Origin: a virus
Reading direction: 5' to 3' (one strand)
DNA: 37,748 nt
Virus record (IMG/VR): IMGVR_UViG_3300037882_000123
Span: 1-37,748 of that record
Shown here: piece after piece, positions 21,859-30,067 of the stretch
How positions within the stretch are numbered: the stretch's first letter is position 1
How the letters are laid out: each line of letters starts with the position of its first letter
Made by a program: the position numbers and the translations under genes
Notes under the pieces: generated by a model
What the model saw: only the letters and a program-made list of their open reading frames with translations
What the model was told of the DNA's origin: nothing
Databases searched by the model: none

Positions 21859-24757
21859 TTACTACTTCCGCCTCCATGTCATGCCACATGCTTACATCAA
21901 TGTTAACTGCGTTAGTATCAAATTCAACTGTGCGCGTATTACCTGACACCACACCTGAACCTGCTGCTAATCGTCTATTACCTAGCTTCGCACCTGAGAT
22001 AGAAATCAAGCTGTTGAATGAGAACTGTCTATCAACGCAGTAGTCACGCAATGCCTTAGACGCAACAATCAACTTGCCAGTATCAGGCTCATATCGCGCT
22101 ACGATTTTGTTGATGTTTCTATTACGTGGTGGAGACAACAATCCATTTGCATCAGGCAAGCCGTCAACTACTAGAATGTAACTGTGGTTCTCTACCAAGA
22201 AGTCTGAAATCAATGCGTCAAAGTGAGTAATGCTTTGTTCTACTTCACCACGCATACGACCAACTTGTTTAACCATCGCTTCAATGTTGTCTTGGATTGG
22301 GAAGTCATGGATACCTAACTCTTTTGCTACGTATGCAATTGTATAAGCACATGCCACACTCATAGACCAATTACGTTCCTTGCTGGTAAACTTGAATTTC
22401 AAATCCATATTACGCTGTACGCGTTCAACCATAGGACGTAAGTTATCTACGTTCTCAACCAACCATGAAGCTAAGAAGTGACCTGCTAAACCAAAGTTAG
22501 ATTGCATCAATGGGAATGTACTATCCGCAATGTCTTTAGCAATAACAGGTGTACCACGCATGTCAAACTCAAACAAGCGCATGTTCTCACCTTCAGCAGA
22601 TGCTTTTAATGAACCTAACTTATCACGTAATGCGGCGTTAGCTGTCGCAAATGAATTTAGATTCCATGTCGTGTTGTTCACACGCTCAACACCTGTGATG
22701 GTACTGCGGTTCTTACCACGACCCATTGTAGCCATGTACACAATGTCACTACATACTTCAGGTGTCTTGTTGGTAAACTCATCTAAGAACAACGACACGC
22801 TGTTAAATACACCCATGCGGTTAACTGTTGCATTGATTGTATCGTGTGGCATAGAAAGCATCTCGCGTGGGTGACCCCATACGCTATTACATAACATACC
22901 TAAAGTTGTTTTACCAATACCTGACTCGTCACTAATCAACGTAGTCAACATCCCTGGGTGGTTCATTGACTTTAATAAAGGTGAACTTAGCGCCAAGTAG
23001 AATATAAACTGGTGTACTTCAAATCCTGGTGCGTTGTAAATATCTACAACCTTACGCCACTCTGCCATCTCGCCTTCCATACGGAACATAGCTTGATAAT
23101 TCAAAGTAGCATTTGATGGTGGACAATTACGAATACCATTCTTAGAGTATTCACGTGAGCCTACTACAAACGTACCATCTTCCTGCCAACCCATTTGGGT
23201 TCTTGCTTTTTCCTCGTTATGCATTCTTCCAATCTCCTTTGTTAATGCTATTAAATATAGGCTAATCTCCGCTATCGTCTTGTCCGTAGCAGCTACGCCT
23301 TGACTACAAATCAATTCTCTCAGCTTGTCTCTCGAACCTACTGATTTTAATGGGATATTAAAAACGCGTACCCCATCTAATGGTGTGTGTAGCCGACACG
23401 CCAAAACTTGTTTTTCTTCGGGGTCCCATAGACGAGCATAGATATACAAGTCATCGTCGTATATCATTACGTCCTCAAAGGTACCATCATCTAATTTAGT
23501 CCGTTTATATAACCCGCCTTTTGGTCCACGTATGTATGGCATAGGTGGGACAGGTATTGTGACTATATCTTTGTTCTTGTAAAACGATGCAAGTGATGCA
23601 TCAATCTTAGCTAAATCAACCGTACCAATATCTTTAATAGGTGTTTCTTCTTTGGCTTCGGTTATAGCCATTTTTGGTGCATATACTGGTGCAATGCTAA
23701 CCGTTACAGGCGCAGTAACCGCTTGAACCTCATTACCTAATTGAATAGGGCTTGTGATTTTACTGTAATTAGGGCAAGACTGACAAACGCTACCACGTAG
23801 AGTATCGAATGTCGCACAAGTATAAGGGCCTTTTGTTTGTTCAGCTTTCGCGACCGTAGCATCATAGTCATAATCAGGGTGCTGATTAGAAGCCAGATGA
23901 ATTGCAGTGGTAGAGTCATTACAGTGTTGTGCTACAGATAGCACAGCCCTCCAAAAAGGTTCGTCAATGGTGGCTTGTTCAGTCACCCCATGTAGTAGTT
24001 GTTCACAGCCAGTACCTGCACAGCTTCGCTTTATGATTTTTTTAAATGACGATGATGTATTGCCAATCAACGCTTTTGTTACCGCGCTCATTTCTTTTTT
24101 AGTAGGTGTGCCAGCTATTTTTAAGCTAGGCTTTACATTTAATGTCATCAAACCTAAGTCTATCAAGCCTGTAAAAGACTCGAACATGACAGGCTTACCC
24201 TCAATCTTTAATTCAACTGACGATGGTGGGTCAAAGCGATAGTTCTGTGTGCTAGGAATACGTAGAATCCGAGCGCTATCCGCTGTACATGCTGGGTCAA
24301 TACGTAAGCCGTCGTTCAAGCATAGTGACTTTAGTTTATCAGCCGCAGGTTGCCATTCGTCTTTTGTAACTTCGGTGTCCAAAACCCAATACACATGCCA
24401 GCCATTGCCTGAATCAACGATGGTTGGACGAGGGAACGAGTGACGTGAGCAGAACTGTTGGATGGCTTTGATACCATCCTCTTTGTTAGCGTAGTCTTTT
24501 AGGGGGTCTTTATTCTTACAGTCTACGTCAAGCCAAAACGCTTTAAGCCGTAACACGTTATCTTGTGTACGTGTGCTTGCATCTTTGAACGATGCCATAG
24601 CATAGTATGCGTTTTTACCTTGCGCTGACGCGTCAATACCAGCGGCTACAAGTACATCCTTGTTGTCGTAAAAGGTTTGTACAATTGCTTTACCTTGTAT
24701 GGTAGTGAGGCAGTAGGTCCCAATAGAAGGCACCACGCTATTAATAAGCGTATTCAT
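21839..24757 (-). CDS. Primase-helicase: AEP primase domain, zinc cluster, DUF927/SF3-like ATPase
   Basis: The product has 972 residues. N-terminal primase of the archaeo-eukaryotic type: FWLDVD (D77, D79), SGNGWHVYW (H121) and RIDPACTADSARILRIPST (D154). A Cys set follows (C246, C251, C314, C325, C328), probably zinc-binding. The C-terminal ATPase has Walker A SDESGIGKTT (609-618), Walker B LFLDE (656-660) and a sensor-like NSFATANAALRD (701-712), with a DUF927-like setting (SPLLK, SVWGHP). It would lay primers and unwind DNA at the fork, alongside the family A polymerase at 30051. AAAGG lies about 10 bases upstream of the start. Confidence 0.85.
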   Translation of the reverse strand: MNTLINSVVPSIGTYCLTTIQGKAIVQTFYDNKDVLVAAGIDASAQGKNAYYAMASFKDASTRTQDNVLRLKAFWLDVDCKNKDPLKDYANKEDGIKAIQQFCSRHSFPRPTIVDSGNGWHVYWVLDTEVTKDEWQPAADKLKSLCLNDGLRIDPACTADSARILRIPSTQNYRFDPPSSVELKIEGKPVMFESFTGLIDLGLMTLNVKPSLKIAGTPTKKEMSAVTKALIGNTSSSFKKIIKRSCAGTGCEQLLHGVTEQATIDEPFWRAVLSVAQHCNDSTTAIHLASNQHPDYDYDATVAKAEQTKGPYTCATFDTLRGSVCQSCPNYSKITSPIQLGNEVQAVTAPVTVSIAPVYAPKMAITEAKEETPIKDIGTVDLAKIDASLASFYKNKDIVTIPVPPMPYIRGPKGGLYKRTKLDDGTFEDVMIYDDDLYIYARLWDPEEKQVLACRLHTPLDGVRVFNIPLKSVGSRDKLRELICSQGVAATDKTIAEISLYLIALTKEIGRMHNEEKARTQMGWQEDGTFVVGSREYSKNGIRNCPPSNATLNYQAMFRMEGEMAEWRKVVDIYNAPGFEVHQFIFYLALSSPLLKSMNHPGMLTTLISDESGIGKTTLGMLCNSVWGHPREMLSMPHDTINATVNRMGVFNSVSLFLDEFTNKTPEVCSDIVYMATMGRGKNRSTITGVERVNNTTWNLNSFATANAALRDKLGSLKASAEGENMRLFEFDMRGTPVIAKDIADSTFPLMQSNFGLAGHFLASWLVENVDNLRPMVERVQRNMDLKFKFTSKERNWSMSVACAYTIAYVAKELGIHDFPIQDNIEAMVKQVGRMRGEVEQSITHFDALISDFLVENHSYILVVDGLPDANGLLSPPRNRNINKIVARYEPDTGKLIVASKALRDYCVDRQFSFNSLISISGAKLGNRRLAAGSGVVSGNTRTVEFDTNAVNIDVSMWHDMEAEVVNDTAAA

Positions 24758-24769
24758 AACGTGCCTTTA

Positions 24770-24937
24770 CTAAAATAATTCTAATTGGACTGGTGGATTT
24801 GGGTTCTGTCTAAATTCTAATTCGTCAGTTATGTCTTTAATTTCAACTTGTAAGCCGTATATCATTTCATTACGGGTTCGGATTAATTCTGTTAGGTACT
24901 CTGATGTAAAACCTATTAGTGGTCTTTTTGTATGCAT
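24770..24937 (-). CDS. Small hypothetical protein (55 aa) before primase
   Basis: The product has 55 residues from ATG 24937, chosen because GGAG sits 7 bases upstream. A longer frame from 25009 would read through a terminator hairpin. The sequence is MHTKRPLIGFTSEYLTELI, then a helical charged stretch (RTRNEMIYGLQVEIKDITDE), ending NPNPPVQLELF. No family is recognised. The terminal QLELF resembles a short sliding-clamp-binding peptide (Qx2LF-type), which is speculative because no phage clamp is seen. It precedes the primase gene by 12 bases. Confidence 0.65.
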   Translation of the reverse strand: MHTKRPLIGFTSEYLTELIRTRNEMIYGLQVEIKDITDELEFRQNPNPPVQLELF

Positions 24938-24955
24938 TTTTGTTCTCCGTTGTTT

Positions 24956-24990
24956 AAGAAAAATACACCCACCCGTGAGGGCAGGTGTAT
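24956..24990 (-). terminator. Rho-independent terminator after the ssDNA-binding-like gene
   Basis: The stem ATACACC/GGTGTAT (24963-24969 with 24984-24990) encloses a second CCC-GTGA-GGG hairpin and is followed on the minus strand by TTTTTCTT. It starts 11 bases past the stop of the gene at 25002. It separates that gene from the primase unit and would reduce primase transcripts unless read-through occurs. Confidence 0.75.
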
Positions 24991-25001
24991 CTATTATAAA
25001 G

Positions 25002-25925
25002 TTAGTCACCCCATGCGTCTAGTACATTCGCAATTTTTGCAGAACGCGCATCTGCGTCAACTGGTGTAGCCTTGACTGGCTCAGGGATAGCCTCTTCTTC
25101 ATCAGCTACAGGCTGAAAACCTGATTGCTTAGGTGCCACTGTAGTATCCACTACCGCAGTAGGTTTTGGTGCCGCAATAGCAACGTTACCTGTATCGACT
25201 TGGTATGCACTTAAACCGATTGCGTACTCAGCTTCAGGGGTATCTGCTTGACGGTCTACAATAGCTTGCTCATCCTCTTCCAAGAAACGTGCTGGAGAGA
25301 ATACCAACTTAGGTGTAGATGAATCTGTATCGAATTCCATCTTAGTTACTACTGAATCAACACCCACACGGTTACCATGCAACATACGAGCATAGGCTTC
25401 TAATGGCAATTGCTGTGTACCTTGACCTTTACCAAAGATAGAAGTAGCTGGTAAGATAACTTGATATACATCACCACTTATATCACCTTCAAGCACAACT
25501 GCCAAACGACGTTGGTATCGACATGCACGTGACTCACCATTACCTGAACCTGCGATGTTTTGTGGGCATGTTGCACACGTTGCAGCTTGTGGTGTCTTAG
25601 TGCCTGGGTTTGGTTTGTTACCATCTGTTGATGAGCATGTTGGTGCTGACGCTTGACCACGTACATATGGGACTGATGGGTCGTAATAAACACGACTGTT
25701 TGCTGGTGCTGTACTAACGATAGCTACATTCATTGAACGGTCTGTATTCTTAGCAACTTCTTTACCGCCGACCATCATGCGGAACACACCACCTTCAATA
25801 GAGATACGCTTCGTTGTATTAGTTGAACCTGCACCTGCAAGTGCTAACGTTGTTTTACTTAACTCACGCTTTGCAATGTGTGCTGGGATTGCGTTACCAC
25901 TAAACATTGTAATTTCTGTTGCCAT
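25002..25925 (-). CDS. Putative ssDNA-binding protein with four-Cys knuckle
   Basis: The product has 307 residues. A beta-rich N-terminal part (SIEGGVFRMMVGGKEV, MNVAIVSTAPANSRVYYDP) is followed by C97, C117, C120 and C135 (TCSSTDG, ATCATCP, SRACRYQRRLAV), a likely zinc knuckle. VVLEGDISGDVYQVILPATS then continues the fold. The C-terminal 80 residues are acidic and Pro/Ala-rich and end in AWGD. I recall this family beside DNA polymerase genes in environmental phages, and an ssDNA-binding role is plausible but not proven. An AAAGGAG site precedes the ATG and a terminator follows, consistent with high expression. Confidence 0.55.
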   Translation of the reverse strand: MATEITMFSGNAIPAHIAKRELSKTTLALAGAGSTNTTKRISIEGGVFRMMVGGKEVAKNTDRSMNVAIVSTAPANSRVYYDPSVPYVRGQASAPTCSSTDGNKPNPGTKTPQAATCATCPQNIAGSGNGESRACRYQRRLAVVLEGDISGDVYQVILPATSIFGKGQGTQQLPLEAYARMLHGNRVGVDSVVTKMEFDTDSSTPKLVFSPARFLEEDEQAIVDRQADTPEAEYAIGLSAYQVDTGNVAIAAPKPTAVVDTTVAPKQSGFQPVADEEEAIPEPVKATPVDADARSAKIANVLDAWGD

Positions 25926-25936
25926 TTCATTCTCCT

Positions 25937-26125
25937 TTATTGACTAACTTTAGATTCGATGTAAGCATCTAAATCTGTTTTACGGTACAAGATACGTGCA
26001 CCTAATTTAACAAACGCTGGACCACTATTATCCTTTCGCATACGTGACAATGTTGCTGTACTTAATTGGATATACTTTGATGCTTGTTCAATATTTAACA
26101 ACGGCGTTTCTTGAACGTCACTCAT
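25937..26125 (-). CDS. HTH DNA-binding protein, AlpA/excisionase-like
   Basis: The product has 62 residues. LLNIEQASKYIQLSTATLSRM (9-29) is a MerR-like helix-turn-helix, followed by KDNSGPAFVKLGARILYRKTDL and DAYIESK, the usual wing and end of HTH_17 proteins. Such proteins act as excisionases or small transcription regulators. No integrase is visible, so a regulatory role in the replication operon is more likely here. AAGGAG precedes the ATG, and it sits 11 bases upstream of the ssDNA-binding-like gene. Confidence 0.75.
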   Translation of the reverse strand: MSDVQETPLLNIEQASKYIQLSTATLSRMRKDNSGPAFVKLGARILYRKTDLDAYIESKVSQ

Positions 26126-26521
26126 TTACAACTCCTTCTTTGTGCTAGGTTTACGGATTGTAATCCCAAACTCTCTGTTGATGTTCAGACTAGGCGGGAA
26201 ATCATTAGGATGCGCGGCAATCCAATCACGCATATTTGTTTCATGGATACGTTGTTGAAGTAACCCGACCGCACCGTGTTCAATAATATATTGATGTAGC
26301 GCAGACCAATCATTCGACCAGTATCTATCTTTGACTCCTTTGGTAACAGTGCCGTGGTCAGTACGCACAGACTCTAGCTTTTGTTCTTTCATAATCTCTA
26401 GAATAGTGTTACGTACTTCCTGACGCTGTTCTTCAATCTCGTCAATTTTGGCTTGATATTCAGCCATGGCAGTTTCCATCTTACGATGGATAGCAACCAA
26501 TTTATCTATTGTAACAGCCAT
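26126..26521 (-). CDS. Coiled-coil conserved phage replication-module protein
   Basis: The product has 131 residues. A long N-terminal coiled coil (KLVAIHRKMETAMAEYQAKI, then DEIEEQRQEVRNTILEIMKE) is followed by a conserved C-terminal body: VRTDHGTVTKGVKDRYWSND, then a QQRIHETNMRDWIAAHP segment and an ITIRKPS strand. I recall this pattern in phages beside ssDNA-binding or recombination genes, with no proven function. A Gam-like nuclease inhibitor role is one unsupported option. Strong SD AAGGAG. The next gene begins one base after its stop. Confidence 0.68.
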   Translation of the reverse strand: MAVTIDKLVAIHRKMETAMAEYQAKIDEIEEQRQEVRNTILEIMKEQKLESVRTDHGTVTKGVKDRYWSNDWSALHQYIIEHGAVGLLQQRIHETNMRDWIAAHPNDFPPSLNINREFGITIRKPSTKKEL

Positions 26522-26585
26522 ATCATTCTCCTTAACTAAACAGCAGGAACCATTGTACTAATGTCATACAACATCGTCAACAGTT

Positions 26586-28151
26586 TTATTCAGTCTTATC
26601 AGATAATATGTTGTTATACAAATCAATCAGTTGGTTATGAGAGTCAACCTTACCATTCAGCATGGTATACATATGGCTTTCCGCAGGGCTACCTTGAATC
26701 ATAATTACAGTAACTTTGTGGTCTTGCCCCTTACGATGCGCACGTGCATTTGCCTGTAGGTAGGTCTCAACGCTTGACGTAGGACCAAACCAAACTACGG
26801 TGTTCGCCGCGGTCAATGTAATTCCATGTGCCGCCGCTTGTGGTTGGATAATCAATACACGAGGGTCGGGTAGTTCTTGGAAGTTCTGAATATGCGTAGC
26901 GCGTTTGTTAGCCGATACTGCTCCGTTAATTACTGCACAGGTTATTTTCTTTTTAGTTAGAAACTGTTCTATCACTTCAATCGTATGAGTAAACGGTGCA
27001 AACACAATAACTTTCTTTAGGCTCTCGTCAATCACAGCCTCTAGTTCTGCCAAGCGGTTACTGATATCAAAGTATAGCGGAGCGCCATCATCAGAATATA
27101 CTGCGCCGCATGAGATTTGTAATAACTTGTTTAGCTTTGCCGCCGCATTGACTGCACTTACCGATTCACCAGCCGCTTCAATAAGCAATTGTTTACGTAG
27201 TACTTGGTAGTACTTCTCTTGTTGTGGGGTCATTGGAACCTCACGTGTTTCGTATGTGATGTCAGGTAAGTCTAGGCATTCTTCTTTAGTAAATCGGATA
27301 GCTGGTTGTAATGCTTTGAACACAATGTCTTTCGCACGTGGGCGTGGTATCCATTTAAACGTACTAATCTTTTGCATCACTAGGTCTTTCCAACCGCTTA
27401 CAAATGCTGGTACGTTTTGTGGGCTGACTAACTTAGCTAACCCATACGCATCTTCAGGGGATTGTGCCGCTGGTGTACCTGTCATTAACACTAGGCGTGT
27501 CTCAGGTTTAACTAGATGTTTAAACGCTTTCCATCTACGTGTCTGTGTAGACTTTAAAGCATTGGCTTCGTCCACGATGATACAGTCAAAGTTAGCATCT
27601 TTTAATTCTTGTAGCACAATCTCAATGCCGTCAAAGTTTAGTATGACAAACTCGTAGTTGCCTTCAATGACAGTACGACGTGATTTGGGTGTGCCATGTG
27701 CAATGCCTACTGAACGATGGGGTAGGACTTGGAATAAATCGCGTTGCCATGCAGCTTTCATAATAGACAATGGGCAGACGACTAGCACTCGTTTAACCTT
27801 ACCTTTGGTCATCAAGTAGTCTACTGCCCATGCCGCGCTTGCTGTCTTACCTACACCTTGCTCGTTGAAAACAAAGCACTTCTGATTATTAACAATAAAC
27901 CCAGCTGTCTCTTTTTGGTGAGCCATTGGTTTGAATTTACCAGCCCATCTATATTCTTTATCAATAACAGATGGTACTTTCTTTAATCCTAGTTTAGTTA
28001 GGGCTACAGTATTATCATAGTCCCACTTAACCATCAGTTCATATATCCCTTCGGATACTTCGCCTAGGTTTACACTGCTTGGGATTACATCGGTAAATCG
28101 TTTTGGGTTTCTTACTGTTACTAATAATGCTTTGTTATCTACTATCTCCAT
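26586..28151 (-). CDS. SNF2-family DEAD-like helicase/translocase
   Basis: The product has 521 residues. Motif I is FNEQGVGKTAS (95-105), motif II IVDEAN (192-197), motif III LMTGTP (222-227), motif V QPQAAAHGITL (436-446) and motif VI QANARAHRKGQ (466-476). This is the classic two-lobe SF2/SNF2 ATPase that translocates on duplex DNA. The protein is short for the family and lacks added chromatin domains, as in phage versions. It follows an HNH gene and two PD-(D/E)XK nucleases, suggesting a recombination or replication-fork repair unit. It overlaps the HNH stop by one base (TAATG). Confidence 0.9.
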   Translation of the reverse strand: MEIVDNKALLVTVRNPKRFTDVIPSSVNLGEVSEGIYELMVKWDYDNTVALTKLGLKKVPSVIDKEYRWAGKFKPMAHQKETAGFIVNNQKCFVFNEQGVGKTASAAWAVDYLMTKGKVKRVLVVCPLSIMKAAWQRDLFQVLPHRSVGIAHGTPKSRRTVIEGNYEFVILNFDGIEIVLQELKDANFDCIIVDEANALKSTQTRRWKAFKHLVKPETRLVLMTGTPAAQSPEDAYGLAKLVSPQNVPAFVSGWKDLVMQKISTFKWIPRPRAKDIVFKALQPAIRFTKEECLDLPDITYETREVPMTPQQEKYYQVLRKQLLIEAAGESVSAVNAAAKLNKLLQISCGAVYSDDGAPLYFDISNRLAELEAVIDESLKKVIVFAPFTHTIEVIEQFLTKKKITCAVINGAVSANKRATHIQNFQELPDPRVLIIQPQAAAHGITLTAANTVVWFGPTSSVETYLQANARAHRKGQDHKVTVIMIQGSPAESHMYTMLNGKVDSHNQLIDLYNNILSDKTE

Positions 28152-28426
28152 TACTTACCTTTCTTTTCTCCTTTGTGATGGAGATTTTTCTTTTCGTTTG
28201 CGGCAACTGAAACAAGTTTCAAGTTACCTTTAGTAGTTTTGCCACCCGCTTCAAGCGGTTTTATGTGGTCTATCTGTTTACCTTTACGGTCGATTCCAAG
28301 TTTATCATACATCCGACGGGCTTTCGCACGTTCGGTATTCTTTTTATTTTCACCAGTTTTCTTTTGGTATTCCCATTCGCGTTTCCATTCAGGGTCGCCT
28401 TTGGGTAAGTTTGGTTTTCTAGGCAT
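28151..28426 (-). CDS. Small HNH endonuclease
   Basis: The product has 91 residues. The N-terminus is basic (MPRKPNLPKGDPEWKREWEY). IDHIKPLEAGGKTTKGNLKL and ANEKKN (about 52-82) make an HNH core with D-H as the first catalytic pair, the middle Asn, and a last N-x3-N/K end. It lies between the nuclease and helicase genes and overlaps both (TAATG with the helicase, 8 bases with the upstream gene), so it is integrated in the operon. It could be a homing nuclease or a resident DNA-processing enzyme. Confidence 0.82.
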   Translation of the reverse strand: MPRKPNLPKGDPEWKREWEYQKKTGENKKNTERAKARRMYDKLGIDRKGKQIDHIKPLEAGGKTTKGNLKLVSVAANEKKNLHHKGEKKGK

Positions 28427-29099
28427 ATTTTGATTTCCTTATTCGTCTGTCTTTAGTGTTGTGTGGGCATGTTGTTACTTCACACCACCCGCATAGCCCT
28501 GTCGGATTCTCATGGTAGATGTTCATAGCAGCGGCTTGTTCCATTGTTTCTACCTTAGCCAGCCACTGCTTCCATTTAGGCTTTGCGTCTTTTTTGTGGT
28601 ATTCAGCAGTCACTACTTTATCATGAACAATAAATAAAAGGGCGGCTTTTACATGCTCTACTTCAGGGAAATATCTGAATATCATCAACGCCATAAGTTC
28701 TAGTTGGTCTGTGTCAGGATACTTAGCACTGCCTGTTTTGTAGTCGCCTATGTACGCACGTTTCTTTTCTTTGTCCACCACTACAATGTCAGCGATACCA
28801 CGTATGAATACATCTTTACCTAAGAACTCACACGGATTTAAGTTATCATCCAATGCCATTTCAAACTCTGTTAGCTTCTCACCTTCTAATGCTAGGATTG
28901 AATCAGCAATAGGTTGGAACCTAGTATGCGGACCTAACGGCTTGTTCTCACCAATATAATCTTCAAGTGCCTTATGCACATCCTTGCCGTACATGATGGC
29001 TTCCGTTTCAGGAAACGGCCAGTTCTTTAGTATCCGTGTTTCATAATACTGTCGTTGGCAGTTCTTAAATGCTTTTATCGCTGAGTAACTATAAGCCAT
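28419..29099 (-). CDS. PD-(D/E)XK exonuclease, Cas4/AddB-like with four Cys
   Basis: The product has 226 residues. YSYSAIKAFKNCQRQYY (C14) and a GKDVHKALEDY helix (H42) match the RecB-like nuclease start. D104 (IRGIADIVVV), D119-Y-K121 (IGDYKTG) and Q132 complete the active site. C203, C206 and C211 (GLCGWCEVTTC) with C14 fit the iron-sulfur pattern of Cas4/AddB nucleases. It probably trims DNA ends for recombination with the neighbouring SNF2 protein. No CRISPR repeats or other cas genes are seen, so it should not be read as CRISPR-linked. Confidence 0.85.
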   Translation of the reverse strand: MAYSYSAIKAFKNCQRQYYETRILKNWPFPETEAIMYGKDVHKALEDYIGENKPLGPHTRFQPIADSILALEGEKLTEFEMALDDNLNPCEFLGKDVFIRGIADIVVVDKEKKRAYIGDYKTGSAKYPDTDQLELMALMIFRYFPEVEHVKAALLFIVHDKVVTAEYHKKDAKPKWKQWLAKVETMEQAAAMNIYHENPTGLCGWCEVTTCPHNTKDRRIRKSKYA

Positions 29100-29462
29100 T
29101 TACATTCTTTCTACTGTAGTTTTCCAAAATACTAATAACTGCTTGAACCTATCCACACCTTTGCCTTTGGATGTTAATGCACTTGTGCCATCCATCTGCC
29201 AAAACTCATCTACCACCATTGTGCTGTCATCAGTATGACCTTGGATAATCATCACAGTAAATTTAGGTTGACGTGCTAACTGCATCAGGAGTATCTCTTG
29301 CCCTCTACTAATCTGTTCCCCAGCGCGTTTCCATTCACCTACAAAGAAGTATCCATTACGTTCCATAACCATATCAACATTAGACGGAAGTATCTTACCC
29401 ATCTCACGTATCCCCATTAGGTCTTTGAAATTGATATGCACCGCCTTTGGGTTACGCATCAT
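29100..29462 (-). CDS. Minimal PD-(D/E)XK-like nuclease (tentative)
   Basis: The product has 120 residues. D30 in NVDMVMERNGYF, E43-W-K45 in FVGEWKR, and a following GQEILLMQLAR helix (54-64) have the spacing of a PD-(D/E)XK core. The C-terminal part is beta/alpha (FTVMIIQGHTDD, VDEFWQMDG) and then a basic helix. No family name is recognised. It overlaps the upstream gene stop by ATGA and abuts the Cas4-like gene, so the two probably act together. Confidence 0.6.
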   Translation of the reverse strand: MMRNPKAVHINFKDLMGIREMGKILPSNVDMVMERNGYFFVGEWKRAGEQISRGQEILLMQLARQPKFTVMIIQGHTDDSTMVVDEFWQMDGTSALTSKGKGVDRFKQLLVFWKTTVERM

Positions 29463-30067
29463 TTTTCAAACTCCTTTAGTATGTCACGCACTTGGTGAAC
29501 TAATATTGGGTTTCTATAGCGGAACCTAGCAGGTTCATCATCCCTAATCCACTTAGCTATATTTTTAACTGATTCTTCTGTCCTAATAATTACCATGTTA
29601 TCTGCTGACTCAATCCAACCTATCCATGCTTCTACAGATTCTGCGTCTTCTTGTGCTGTATAAATCTTTACAGGTTTAGGTTTAGGCGGTTCAATCTTAG
29701 GGATATGCGTAATAGTATCTTCATCCCTGTTAATGTAGTGTTCTCTAACAACAGCTTTCTTAACCTGTGGTGCTTTAGGCTCAAAAGGGTAATCAAAAAA
29801 CGGTATCCGTTTCGCTACTTTTAATAGTCGTAGATTCGCGGATGGTGTTTCTGATTTAATGCAGTCTCTAAGTAGAGTGCTAGTGCCTTGGTCAACCGCC
29901 ATCTTAAGTGACGCTACAATCTCGTTCACATCGTCTTCATCATACCCATCGTCATACCAGCACTTGTCTGTATAGTTGTGCCAAAACTTGGTCTGGTCGT
30001 TTAAGTAGTTAACTACTTGTTTCCGATTAGCTGGTGAATTGTATTTGTAATTACTTTGCGTTGCCAT
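29459..30067 (-). CDS. Hypothetical protein between polymerase and nucleases
   Basis: The product has 202 residues. The N-terminus is rich in Asn/Tyr/Asp (KYNSPANRKQVVNYLND, WYDDGYDEDDVNE). It has a Lys/Pro-rich linker near 123-136 (EPPKPKPVK), and the C-terminal part is helical and charged (WIGWIESADNMVIIRTEESV, RNPILVHQVRDILKEFEK). No catalytic motif or family is recognised. It overlaps the polymerase gene by 17 bases and the nuclease by ATGA. It may be a polymerase-associated factor, but only its position supports that. Confidence 0.6.
   Translation of the reverse strand: MATQSNYKYNSPANRKQVVNYLNDQTKFWHNYTDKCWYDDGYDEDDVNEIVASLKMAVDQGTSTLLRDCIKSETPSANLRLLKVAKRIPFFDYPFEPKAPQVKKAVVREHYINRDEDTITHIPKIEPPKPKPVKIYTAQEDAESVEAWIGWIESADNMVIIRTEESVKNIAKWIRDDEPARFRYRNPILVHQVRDILKEFEK

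Noticed and set aside
28419-29099. CRISPR-associated Cas4
   Set aside because: The fold and Cys set are Cas4/AddB-like, but no repeat-spacer array or other cas gene is present. A phage recombination nuclease is more likely.
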